Below are positions 22,470 to 33,660 of a DNA stretch of 64,000 bases, piece after piece. Each line of letters opens with the position of its first letter. Position 1 is the first letter of the stretch. Source of the stretch: Neurospora crassa OR74A (taxonomy: Eukaryota; Ascomycota; Sordariomycetes; Sordariales; Sordariaceae). The position numbers and the translations under genes were made by a program. Location of the stretch: contig NC_026504.1 in assembly GCF_000182925.2 (NCBI RefSeq), positions 4,030,001 through 4,094,000 of the forward strand. Reading direction: 5' to 3'. The notes under the pieces were generated by a model, which saw only the letters and a program-made list of their open reading frames with translations, was not told the DNA's origin and searched no databases.

Positions 22470-24950
22470 ACGTTTCTTTAATTTTATATTCCTTGAGAAG
22501 GTTTGGGCAATTTATATCCTCTTATAAGATTTACGAATTTTTATTATTCGGATACCCCTTTTATTTAATTTAGAACTAATATTAATAGCCGGATTTATAA
22601 TACTTTATAATTACTTCGACTTTATACTAAATATTATCCTCCTCGATATTTACGACTTCCCTTCGTAGCGCCGCTATAGCGGGATCCCTATAGTACAGCT
22701 CTAATAGGACAATAAGGAATATTAAGTAAATTTAATAATACACGGGGAATACGAATCGGTATATTATTTTCTTTTCCCTAATAATTTTAGTAATTTAGAA
22801 GGGTTTTAAAAATTTATTTATTAATTTAGCGCTTAGGTAACGTTATTTAATATATTTTATATTAAGTAAAATTTAATTTCCAACGTTAAACTCTTTTAAT
22901 TTCCGAACTTTATTATACTATTTTATATACCTTTAATTAATAACCTTTAGAATTATTATAATTTCTACCCGCTTACAAAGTAATTTATTAATTTAATTAG
23001 TAGTTACTATTAGTAGGACTATCCTCCGCCCTCGCTCTAGGTCTATTAGTCTCTAAAGATAATACTTTAAGAGTAATTCCGAAGGGGATTTTCTAATAAC
23101 GGTATAGAAATGATTATTATACGTCTATTATACTAGTGTGATTTTTTTAGCCTAATCGACCTATTTTATATTATAAAAGATTTAAAAGTATAATTCTAAA
23201 TTCTAGTTTTACTTCTCTATTTGTCCGTCCGTTTAGGGGTACTAAACTATATTGAGACGTTTGCGAATATTTAGGAGTTTGTAGTAAGTTTTTTAAAATT
23301 AGTTTGTAAAAAGGCTACTTTTATCTAATATAATTAAATCCGGGAGGCTAAATTATTAGAAGACGTTTCGTTAAAAGAGGAATATAAATTATTGGGCGTT
23401 AATTATTTTTTACGTAGGGATATATAGGGCGTACTTAATAAAACGGTCAATAATAATAAGGATTATATTGTAGGTTTAATTAAATATAGGGTTAAATAAT
23501 TTTAGTATTCTAATAATAAAATTGTACAAAATATTTTACTAGGGGATAGTAGGGATAGGTAACAACCTTAATAGTCCGTCTAGCTAATAATTATACGGTT
23601 TAACCTTTTAATATACTAGATATTTGCGGACGTATAATTTAATATTAATTATAATAGTAAGTTAGTNNNNNNNNNNNNNNNNNNNNNNNNNNNNNNNNNN
23701 NNNNNNNNNNNNNNNNNNNNNNNNNNNNNNNNNNNNNNNNNNNNNNNNNNNNNNNNNNNNNNNNNNATCTTCCTCTCGAATCCAAATTCTATAGTATACG
23801 TCCTTTAAATTTAATTTTATAAAGATTTTAACCGACAATAACCAATTAAAAATTTCTTAAATAAAGGGTAACGCTATTCGATTTTTCTTTATAATTTTAT
23901 TTAGTACTCTAAAATTAATATAGAGCCTTAATTTTCTACCCTTCTTTAGAATAAAAATAATAAGAGCGCCCGCTAAATTAATAGAAGGACGAATTTATCC
24001 TTTCTAAAGTATTTCCATTAATTATTCGTATAATATTTTTAATTCTTTAACGTTTAATATATAAATCGGTCCTTAAAGCGCCGATTCCCCTTTAATTAGA
24101 TTAATACAATACTTTAACCGGTTGTATTAGGGTAGGGGTATAGTCGAAGCTTCGAATACTAATTAGAATTCTTTATATTCTAGTGGGATAATTAGTTTAA
24201 GGACGGCGGGTTTGCCTTCTATTTCCTTTAATAATTCTAAGGGTTGCAGTAGCGCTGGTTCTGTAGGGGGTATTAGGGTAGGGTAAATGCTATTAAATAT
24301 TATTTAAAAAACTTTTATTAGGGGGGTAGGGATTAGAGGCAATTTAGTTAATTTTATTATAATAAGTAGGGCTACGAACTTTAACGCTAAGGAAGAGGGG
24401 ATTTTAAATAGGATATTTATATACGTAGGAGGGCGGAAACCCTCCTTTACTTTTACTATTTCTTAAGGGTCTAATAGTAGAATTAAATCCTACTAAGGCT
24501 TTACTAGGACGGTTGCGGCGTTATATACTTCCTTCGTTAATATTATATTTAATACGAGATCGCCGGCTTTAATACGAAATTAAAACGATTATTACCGTTA
24601 ATTAATATCGGGGTTCTATTTATAAAATTAGGGGTAACCGAGGATAATTTCTATAGTTAGGGATTTAATTATAATAAAAGTGATTTACTTTATCTATTTA
24701 ATATTATAGGAATTATATATTTTAATAAGATAGGTAGTTGTACTATATATAAGAATAGGCCGAAGGGAGAAATTAATAAAATAATAGGGTACTGGATTAA
24801 TTTTTACGTCCGATGGGAGTAAATATTTATTAATTAAATTTAATTCTACGTCCAAATTTATTAACCTTCGTATACTCTATTAATTTCTATAAATCTTTAT
24901 TAATAATTTCGTTTCTAAGTATATCTATAATTTATTCGTATTATCCTAAG
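22470..24950 (-). pseudogene. Pol relic of element C (reverse transcriptase to chromodomain)
   Basis: Reading - from about 24950 gives protease-like sequence, the start of reverse transcriptase (KK-G-x-K-L-x-L-x-x-N-F block near 23930-23960), a gap at 23667-23766, integrase and, near 22470-22650, the chromodomain that matches A and B. Every domain contains stops. RNase H probably lies in the gap, so the gap is likely longer than 100 bp. Confidence 0.75.
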
Positions 24951-26452
24951 CAGTTATAGCTATTACTTTAATTATAATTAATTTAGTATTCGCTTTATAT
25001 AAAGGGGTATTTGTAGGGATAAGGTAATTCCGTACTAAATAGCCGATTTAGTTATAATTGTAATAAGTTTAATTTAGGTATACTACTACGAAATAGCCCG
25101 TTATATTATATTCGTAGTAGGTATTTAGTAGCTTTAATTAAGTATACCGGTTATATATATAGCCTTTTTAGTAATAAAGGGAATAAATAAAATTAGGGTT
25201 TATTTAGAAAGTAGTAGGGGGGCGACGGGGAAAGTCGGAGGGGTTATTATTATAGGACGATTGAGAAGGAGTATTCGAAGAGGAAGTAGGGGGGTACAAA
25301 AACGAAGAAAATAATAAAATATATTTTAAAGATATTTAATTTTAGTAATATAATATAAATGGTTTAATATTCTTTAAACTTTTTAGTTATTCTATATATG
25401 TTATTACTTTATTTATTATATTAATACTAGCTATTAAGAGGATACTTTATTTAAAAAAGGGGTACAACCGGTTAATTTAAATAACGACCCGAATATACTC
25501 CGGTTAATTATATAATAGATTAAGTTCTTTAATATAATAATAGTTATAAAAGTTACAAATAGTTTTCGAAGTACTTTACTATATATATTTAAATTTATTA
25601 AAAGCAGATCGTTTAATAACTTAGGTATTACTATTATATTCGGTTTTTAAAAAAGTACAAAGGTTGTTCTATGTAGACGTATTATAAATAGTATTGTATT
25701 TAGGCTTACTATAGAAAATTAATATATATTTAATTTATATATTCTTAGAATTACCTTTAATATAATTAATAGTGAATGAGAGGGAAGTATAGGGGTACTT
25801 TTAGAAATATATATCGATATTATAGAAGTAGTTTTATAATTATAAGAAGTTTTTACTAGTAAATTTAATAATATTATATTTGGGACGGTATTTAATATAG
25901 GCCGGTATAGCTACGGTTAGTAAAAAAATAGTTATAGCGGCGGCCGCTAACGAAGGGGTAGTAAGGGGAAGTATAGTAGAAATACAAATTTAATTATAAA
26001 AGAGGTAATTTTAGTAATAGAACCCAGCGGGGATAAGGGGGTAGTTTCCTACCGAATTTTATTCAGTAAGGCTTATAAAAGTAAATTACTCTTATTAGGA
26101 TATATATAAGGGGAGATAGTTAAAGAGGAGTTTGATTATAGCGAATTAAAATTCGAATAGTTATTATTTATATACGAATTTATCGGCTTCCGAAATTTAA
26201 GAGTATAATCGAAGAGTTTAAGGCGGTATAAGGGGGTAATTTTTATAATTATCTTCTTCAATAAACTCTATAGTAGGTTGGTATTATTATAATAAAGGTA
26301 GAAGGGGTTAAATTATTTCAATTATAGTAATTACGGGGGTAATAGTATAAAAGGGGCGAGGAGTAGCTTTAGTAGTACGAAAGATAAATTAGCCGCTACG
26401 TATGTGTATTTTGACGGTATTAGTTCAATTCCCGGAGGAAGAGCTATTAATT

Positions 26453-26792
26453 TGTTAGGAACGTAGGCGAAAGGTAGGTTGAAGTAATTATAGTTGTAGC
26501 TATACGTAGGGGACGGTAAATTAGGGGTTAATTTAAAAATATATTAATAATTACCGACTATAATAAACTATACTTTATTAAACCTCTTTTATACCTATAT
26601 AAATTTTATTTATCCGCTAACGAGCATTATAAAGCTTTGTACTAATCTAACGCCTCGGCGCGGTATTAGATTATCCTTCCCGCGAGCCCGACCTAATATA
26701 GGCGTTATTATTAGTAATCCCACGCGTCGATTGACGAAGGGGAGTAGCAGCCGCTAAGGTGCTTCTGTGTACGAGTTCTTAGCCTCCTAACA
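26453..26792 (-). repeat. 5' LTR of element C (relative to its genes)
   Basis: 340 bp, tgttagg to ctaaca on +. Its second half keeps many C and G, while the partner at 19348 is mutated at different positions; each LTR has patches of C-to-T and of G-to-A change. Confidence 0.9.
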
Positions 26793-26797
26793 ATAAA

Positions 26798-29335
26798 TAA
26801 TATTTTTATTTTTATTAATAGGTTTTAAGAAGATTATATATAAAAGGTCCGTATAGTATTCAAGCGTCTTTAAAATACTAAGCTTTATTTAGACCCCAAT
26901 AAGTATAAATTTACTATTAAGAAGGTTAAATATTTGGAATTTATTATTTACGTTAGTATAAGTATTTAAGTAGACCCTAAGAAAGTTAAGGCTATCTTAG
27001 AATAGGACGCTCTAGTATCCTAGAAGGGGGTTTGGAATTTTTTAGGATTTATAAATTATTATTGGATATTTATACCTAAATTTATTATAATAGCCGTACT
27101 ACTTATAGTATTAATTAGTAAAGGAGTTCCGTTTAAATAGTTAGTAGCGTATAAAGAAGTATTTTAGCTATTTAAAATTCTATTTATTCGAGCGCTTATA
27201 TTTATTGAGTAGGACCCCGAACGCTTAATATTCTTAGAGGCCGACTGTAGCGGGTTTATTCTTAGGGGCTATTTAATGTAGGAAGTAGACGGCCGACGGT
27301 ATATAGTAGCCTTTTATTCGAGGAAGTTGAAGCCGGCGGAATATAACTATCCTATTTATAATAAAGAGATGTTAGCGATTGTTAATTGCTTATAGGAATA
27401 GTAAACCGAGTTATATAATTATAATAGCTTTACTATCCTAATTAATTATTATAATTTAGAATACTTTATAATTTAGTAGTATTTATTTAAATAGTAAGCC
27501 CGCTAGGCCGAATACTTTTCTAAGTTCTCTTTCGAATTCTAATACCGGCCGGGTAAAGAAGCGGTAGTACTAGATATATTATTTCGGAGGGAGTAGAACT
27601 ATCCTACTAAAGGTAATAGAGAGGTTTGAAATTTCTAATTTATTTTTAAGTTTGCTTTATATAATTATATTCGTATTTTAATAATAAGTCTTTGGGGCTT
27701 TCGAGTAATTTAGAGGAAGGGTGTAAAAGTCTTTAAAAATTTAGATTTATAATAGCTCTAAGATTCTATAGTAAGAAGGGACGTTGTATATTAGTAAGTC
27801 CTCGAAGTAATAAAGAACAATATAAGGGATTTGCCCCCCTTTTTTAAATTTAAAGTTTAAATAGCCGATTACTCTATTAACGACTTTGGGCGCTTAAGAT
27901 ACTAAGGGAGGTTATAAATCCCCGGGTACTTAATAATTATTAAAGCGGAAATTATAAAATTATTTAATACTAATTGAAAGTTTAATATATTCTACACCCG
28001 TATTATTTAAATTACGTACGATTCTTAAATATTCGGATACTCCGGTAGAAAAGGTACTATTATAGCCCTAGTCCGCTACTTCTATTAGTTATTACTCGGA
28101 ATTTATATAAAGCAATTCCTACGCAACTACTATATATATAACTCTATTAAGTATTAGAGAATTTAGAGGAAGGGGTTGCTCTAATTAATATTAGTACTAG
28201 ATTAGTTCTTCCGAAAGGTTTAAATAGACTTTATTACGGACCTTCCGTTAGTTAGAAATAATATTTATTTACTTATTATTAAGGACCGCCTTAGTAAAAA
28301 TATAATATTAGAATTAATATTATTAATAAACGCCGAAATTTACGTTGAGAGATTTATAAACTGCTTTGTAAAGTATTATAGATAGTTATAGTCTATAGTT
28401 AGTAATTAGGGTTCTAATTAAACCGGGCGGTTCTAGAGTAAATTCTATAAACTATTTGGGATTAAATAACTTTTTAGTACTATTTATTATCCTTAAACTA
28501 ACGGCGGCTTAGAACGAATAAATTAAGAAGTATAAGCCTTCTTAAGGGTATATATTAATTAGATTTAAAATAATTAGTATAAGTAGTACCCGTTGGCGTA
28601 GTTTACTATTAATAACCGTATTAATACTTCAATCGGTATATCTCCCTTCTTTATAGTTTACGGATTTAATTTAGAATCGGTAGTTTTAATAATCTTCGAA
28701 ACTACTAGAGACTCCTATATACCCGCCAACGTTCGAATTTAATAGTTTATCGAAAAGCTATTATAAATTACAGACTTATATTAAACTATAATAGCTATAG
28801 CGGTTTAAGAATAAAAGAGGTTCGCTAATTGTAATTGTTAATTAATAGAAAGGTTCCGAATTAGTAATAAGGTATAATTTAACTTTAAGAATTATACTTT
28901 ACTAAGGCCTAAAAAGAAGTTAGATTAGTTATACGTTAAATATATAATTTCGAAAGTACTTTTACCTTTAATTATAGAGCTTTCGGGCTTCCTAAATAAC
29001 GTTTATAATATTTTTTATATTAACCTCCTCCAACGGGCTATTGGAAATCCCCTATTGGATTAAATTATAATTAACAAATAACCGCCGCCGGTAATTATAG
29101 AAGGAGAGAAAAAGTATTATATAAAAAGGATTTTATACGTTAGAAGGCCCCCAATTAAACAAATAGCCTTCGTAAAGTAGAAAGGATATTATAAACCTTT
29201 ATAGTATTAATTCGGAGACTTTTAAAATACCGAAGCGTTTAAACTCTTCGAAAAATAATATAGGGACGTTCGAATTAATAATAGACCTTTAAATAAGTTT
29301 ACAAAAGGAGAGATATTAATAGAGTAAGAAAAATA
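26798..29335 (+). pseudogene. Pol relic of element D, second part: RT end, RNase H, integrase, chromodomain
   Basis: Resumes at NNIFIFIN (catalytic DD of YxDD as NN). VDPKKVKAI and FLGFINYYWIFIPKF (about 26960-27090) close the reverse transcriptase. RNase H follows (LIFLEADCSGFILRGYL, about 27215-27290, [13 protein letters not shown] near 27310-27350). Integrase covers about 27940-28900. A chromodomain closes pol near 29110-29290, with KWKGYYKPLQY intact around 29175-29210, including the Trp that RIP destroyed in A. In-frame stops are present throughout. Confidence 0.85.
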
Positions 29336-31092
29336 AGTAAAATTGGTACCCTAAGGCAAAAAATGCGGCTACTAATTTAAAACGCTATTAATATTAGTTT
29401 ACTATACCTAAAACTCTCTAATACTTAATATTACCCTAATACCCAACCTAACTATATTATTTAGAGACGATAATACTATAACTATACTACCGCGGGGAAC
29501 CCGCAATCTTCTCCTCTTCTTTAGAGGAGAGGTAATTTCTTCTACTGAATCTAAAAACCGAATTACCTTCTTCAATTAAATCTTTTCCTCGGGGGTATCC
29601 CCTTCCTATTATATTATTTCTATTAATATTACTAAATCTTCCTTTAATATTTAAGTATTTACTACTCCCTCCCTTAATTCCTCTTCCTCCTTTAATTCTC
29701 TAGTATCTACTACCTCTTTTATACTAAATAATATATTTAAACGAATATATAATTCCTCTTCCCCCGGTAATACCCTATCCCCCTTTATTATTTTACACTA
29801 TTCTTCTAACTTCCTAATATAAACCTTTAATTCTACAACCGACTTGCTAAAAATAGTACTTATTACCCCGGCTACTACCCTTTCTTAGAAGGATTGAATT
29901 ATTTTAAATATTCGAATATTAATTTTAGTAATAAGGGTATTTAGGTAAATAACGGCTATAATAGCGGTATATTTAATATTCTAAGTAGATTTTATAATAG
30001 CGTTTATTAAAGCGACTAATTTACAATTAATTAAGGATAATTCGGCGAATAATAATAATTACAAAGCTGCTAAATTACCTTAATTTATATAAAGAATTCT
30101 AAGATTCTCCTTTAGAGCTTTTAATTTTTCGAATATTGCGATTAAAGTTGGGGTTAAAGATAAAGAGATATCTAGAATTATAATTAGAAGTACTACGGCG
30201 GTAAAAAGGGGGGTTAGCGGCGTTTTACTAACGGAGTAACCGAATATAAGGTAGACGGTATTCTTAAAATTAAATTAGTAGTTAAAATAGAATAAAGGGA
30301 TTTAAGGAAATTTACAGAGCTATATAGCCCTTAATTACTAATTATTCGAAATTTCGAATTGAAATTACCGTATATTAAAAAGATTAGTAAAACAGAATTT
30401 TACTACTTAGGTAGCCCTCTTCTAATTAAGAGGAATACTATTCTTAAATAATAAAGGGCTGCTACTAATAAATAGCAGAATTCTTAAAATATATATAAAA
30501 TATATAATAACCTTTACCCTTATTGGGTACGTAAATACTATAGTCCCCCAACGCTATATAACGGGAATATTAAGTAATTATAGTACCTTTAATAGGGGCC
30601 TTAGTAAATTTGTAATAGCCGTTACCGCTATTACTATTATTATTAAGGGTCTAAAGTACTAGAGAAACTAGTATAGCGGGAATTAGAGTAGGTATAATAG
30701 TAAGAGCCGGTATAAGCGTTAGAATAATAGTAATAATAAGTATAGGAATAGTAATAGCCGGCGTAGGAGCGGGCGTAAGTGTAGGAATAAGTATAAGCGT
30801 AGGCGTAGGGATAAGCGTAAGTGTAGGAGTAGCTATAACCGGGCGGCGATAAATTAAAATAGTAGGCTGGAGTTTAAAAGGATTTTAATTAGAATTAGTA
30901 TTGCAATTGAGGGTTAGTAATAGGCGTTTAAGGGTATTCTAAGGCGGAGTTGAAGGTATATATATAATATAGTTACAATTATTTGTTGAAGGAGTAAGAA
31001 GGAGAGTAGGAGTAGTAGAAGGATAAAATAAGGGTAATATAAATATTAATTATAATATATAATTATAATTAAAGGGAGAAGGGGAAGGCTAA
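29336..31092 (+). other. 3' region of element D
   Basis: About 1.75 kb between the end of pol and the 3' LTR. The first 550 bp read on + as a Ser/Thr-rich protein-like stretch with stops; nothing recognisable. A degenerate 6-bp tandem repeat (gtagga / gtaagt / gcgtag) occupies about 30690-30840. The polypurine tract aaagggagaaggggaagg is at 31071-31088, four bases before the LTR. Confidence 0.6.
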
Positions 31093-31400
31093 TATTATAG
31101 GACTAGCGTCCGACTAGATATTTAGCTTTAATTAGCTAAATTTGAATGTTAAGACGGTAGTTAGTATTGAAATTACTCTAGCTAATTCGGACTACGGTAT
31201 TGAGCTTCCGGTACCCGGTCTTTTGGAGTATTTTCTGGCTACCTTAGGCTATAAGGTAGCTATTAGAGAGAGTGTACGGCTATTTAAGCTCTAGCATTCG
31301 AGCAACCCGGAGGGTAACGCTTTATCCTTTCTTTCTTCGTAGAACCTTAATATATATATATAAGGCCAGCACCTGCGTATCGCTCTGCTGTCCCCTTACA
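31093..31400 (+). repeat. 3' LTR of element D
   Basis: 308 bp, tattataggactagcg to ccttaca, RIP-mutated in its first half and well preserved from about 31270. Followed directly by the TSD copy ccgac (31401-31405). Confidence 0.92.
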
Positions 31401-33589
31401 CCGACGGCGGTATAATTAATAGCGGTACTAATAGTTAAATAAATACTATAATTACTATAGAAATAAGAAGAAGGTTAGTATTAATATATTTAGCAGCGAA
31501 AGTTTTACGGTCGGTCGGGTGCTTATAGAATGTAATAGTAAAATATTCTAATAGTATATATAAATTAATAATTACTACTTTACTTAGTAGGGGGAGAGCG
31601 CCCGCTATATTGTAGTTGTAGCCGCTAGTAATTACCGAATTAGTAATAAAGCCGTTAGTGGTATAAGGTAGTTAGATTTAAGGATATTAAAAATAAAGAA
31701 GGAAATACTAGTATAGTAGCGGGTATAATAAGTATAGGGGAGGAGGGTATAGTTAGTATAAACCTTTAAAATTATCCCTCCTTAGCGTAGCTTACAATAA
31801 ATTATTTATAGTCTCTATATTAATATTACTATTACTACTATTAATATTATTAATAATATTAATATTAACTAATAAACTATCACTTCCTCCCTTATATTTA
31901 CTACTACCATCGCTAATACTAAAAGCGGCTACTACCTTATTGCCCAATATATTTCGTACTAATTCAAATAGCAAGTTAATTACCATAGCCTTCCCTAGTA
32001 ATATAGCGTATACCTACTTACTTATATCTTTAATATTAAAATTATAATAGGTTATACTTCTATTTATAACGTAGTATATTTAATATTTAATAGCCTTATT
32101 ATAATTCTTATACTTATAGCCAAAACTATACGCTTATACCTATACTAACTCCTAATATACAATACCGCGTAATTTCACCCCTATATACTCCTCTCGCTAC
32201 CGGTCTTGCTCTAAATTCTTCTCAACTTCTACTAATATAATATTTATTATAACGCACTTAAACTTCTCAATACTAACTAAAATCTATAACCTTTATAATA
32301 ATAGTATATCGACCGTTCGTAGGGTTAAAGTAATAAAAAGATTAATTAAACTATAAGAGGGGGTAGGAATAGAAGGTATACTACTACGAAAGGATAGAAT
32401 AATAAGGATTTTACTAACGGGCGGGTTAATTAACCGAAATTTAAATAATATAGTAAAATAGTAGTATTAATTAATATAGTAGAAGTATAATTTTATAACA
32501 GTCTCGTACTTAATATTATTATACTTATTATAAAAATCCTTCTTAGGAATAGTCTTATTATATATAATAACCTAAGCGCAATAATTATTATAAATAGCAG
32601 TAATATATATAATATTATACAAAAAGACTAACTACTTTATCCCTATAACTACATTATTACTAATAATATCTTCTATATAACCTTACTATATATATAAAAT
32701 TTCGCTAAATAATATCGTCCTAAACCGCTATTTACAAAATTTACTATTATCTTACTTAACTTCAACCTCTCTAAATAAATTATATTCTTCAATAGTAGGT
32801 AATTTAATATAGTTAATAATAATATATAAATTAACTATATTAAATTAAACCCGTATTGAATTAGAGTATTTAGGACGTAGCGGTAGCGGTACTATAATAA
32901 CTAGTTTATAAGTAGTACGGAGCTGGGCTGGTAGCGCCGAAGTAGTTAATTTGGTTAGGGAGGCTATTTTACTATTATCGTTGCCCAATAAATAAAATAA
33001 AGTATTAAAAGCCCGTTTTTTAGGGGTAAGGCGGACGGGGAACTATTACTTAACCTTATCGTTATTACTAGAATCCTCTTCGCTACTAGAAATCTCAATA
33101 GGTATTACGGATTTAGGGGGGGATAACGGTAATTCTAGGATTAGAATTAGGACTAGCTCTAAGACTAGGATTAAAACTAGCTCTAGCTCTAACGTAATAG
33201 CCTTCCCCTTCTTAACGGCAGTCTTTTTAATAATAGTTTTAATAGGAGTAGCCTTCTTTTTAAGTAAAATAATTTTAGGAATAATTTTAATAAACTACTT
33301 AGTTTTATAATTCTTCTTTCTAAAGCGGAATAAAGTGCGTTATAGAATTATTAAGCTAGGATCTTCCTAGCCTTAATCTTTATTAAAATAAACTATTAGC
33401 GTACTGCTTCAAATATAAAATCGCTTTACGCCGGCGGGTTTTAAATTAAGGATTGTTTTAGGAGGTATTATTGTAATAAATTTAATTAATTACTAGTATT
33501 ATAATTACTTTGCACATTGAAATAACTTCAAATTAATATAGAAATTATTGTAAAATGATGAATTTTGACGAAGTTGTACAATACAGAAG
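31401..33589 (-). pseudogene. Right part of outer element E with a minus-strand coding relic
   Basis: RIP-mutated to about 33505, then about 85 bp of unmutated DNA before the right inverted repeat. On - several stretches are protein-like: KKATPIKTIIKKTAVKKGK and a Leu/Glu/Val run (about 33250-33130), PLPLRPKYSNTGLI (about 32900-32850), VAAFSISDGSSKYKGGSD (about 31930-31880) and KHPTDRKTFAAKYI (about 31530-31480). The frame appears to continue across the D insertion into 3643-3500. I do not recognise the protein. It converges on the + transposase at the left end. No long open frame is left. Confidence 0.45.
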
Positions 33590-33660
33590 TGCGGTGTGTG
33601 TGTGTGTGCACGCACACACACCTCTTGCCAAGACTGCACAGGCGATTGAGTGTGGGAACG
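33590..33660 (-). repeat. Right copy of island-flanking inverted repeat (71 bp)
   Basis: Reverse complement of 1511-1580 apart from one additional t in the TG tract. Outside it, agatgcgg (33661-33668) and ccgcatct form a separate short inverted pair within 30 bp. Short open frames across this repeat and across its left partner share a peptide only because of the repeat. Confidence 0.9.

Larger units (their letters stand above)
19348..26792 (-). mobile_element. Chromodomain LTR retrotransposon C, nested in D reverse transcriptase
   Basis: 7445 bp with 340-bp LTRs at 19348-19687 and 26453-26792 and a perfect TSD, ataaa, at 19343-19347 and 26793-26797. It is the same family as A and B but on -: leader and gag-like sequence (26452 to about 25000), protease and reverse transcriptase (about 24900-23767), integrase (about 23660-22900), chromodomain (about 22650-22470), minisatellite, tRNA-like segment, long 3' region, purine tract and 3' LTR. 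Gaps at 21179-21278 and 23667-23766. It is the only copy in the window with both LTRs and no nested insertion, so it gives the best element length. Confidence 0.9.
3644..31400 (+). mobile_element. Ty3/gypsy chromodomain retrotransposon D, carrying nested elements
   Basis: The element is bounded by 308-bp LTRs (3644-3951 and 31093-31400) and a perfect 5-bp TSD, ccgac, at 3639-3643 and 31401-31405. After subtracting nested elements A (4432-17174) and C (19348-26792), each with one TSD copy, D is about 7.56 kb. The order along + is 5' LTR, leader, gag (17175 on), protease, reverse transcriptase (split at 19347/26793), RNase H, integrase, chromodomain, a 1.7-kb 3' region, polypurine tract (31071-31088) and 3' LTR. 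Integrase after RNase H marks it as Ty3/gypsy; the C-terminal chromodomain marks it as a chromovirus. All coding parts are destroyed by RIP. Confidence 0.88.

Noticed and set aside
31792-31986. 64-codon open frame on - (VAAFSISDGSSKYKGGSD)
   Set aside because: It is the best-preserved fragment of the unidentified relic in E, not a complete gene; flanking sequence has stops in the same frame.
1511-33660. CRISPR array or giant Starship-type element as explanation of the island
   Set aside because: No spacer-repeat structure is present. No tyrosine-recombinase captain gene or cargo genes were seen; the contents are nested LTR elements and one DDE transposase relic.
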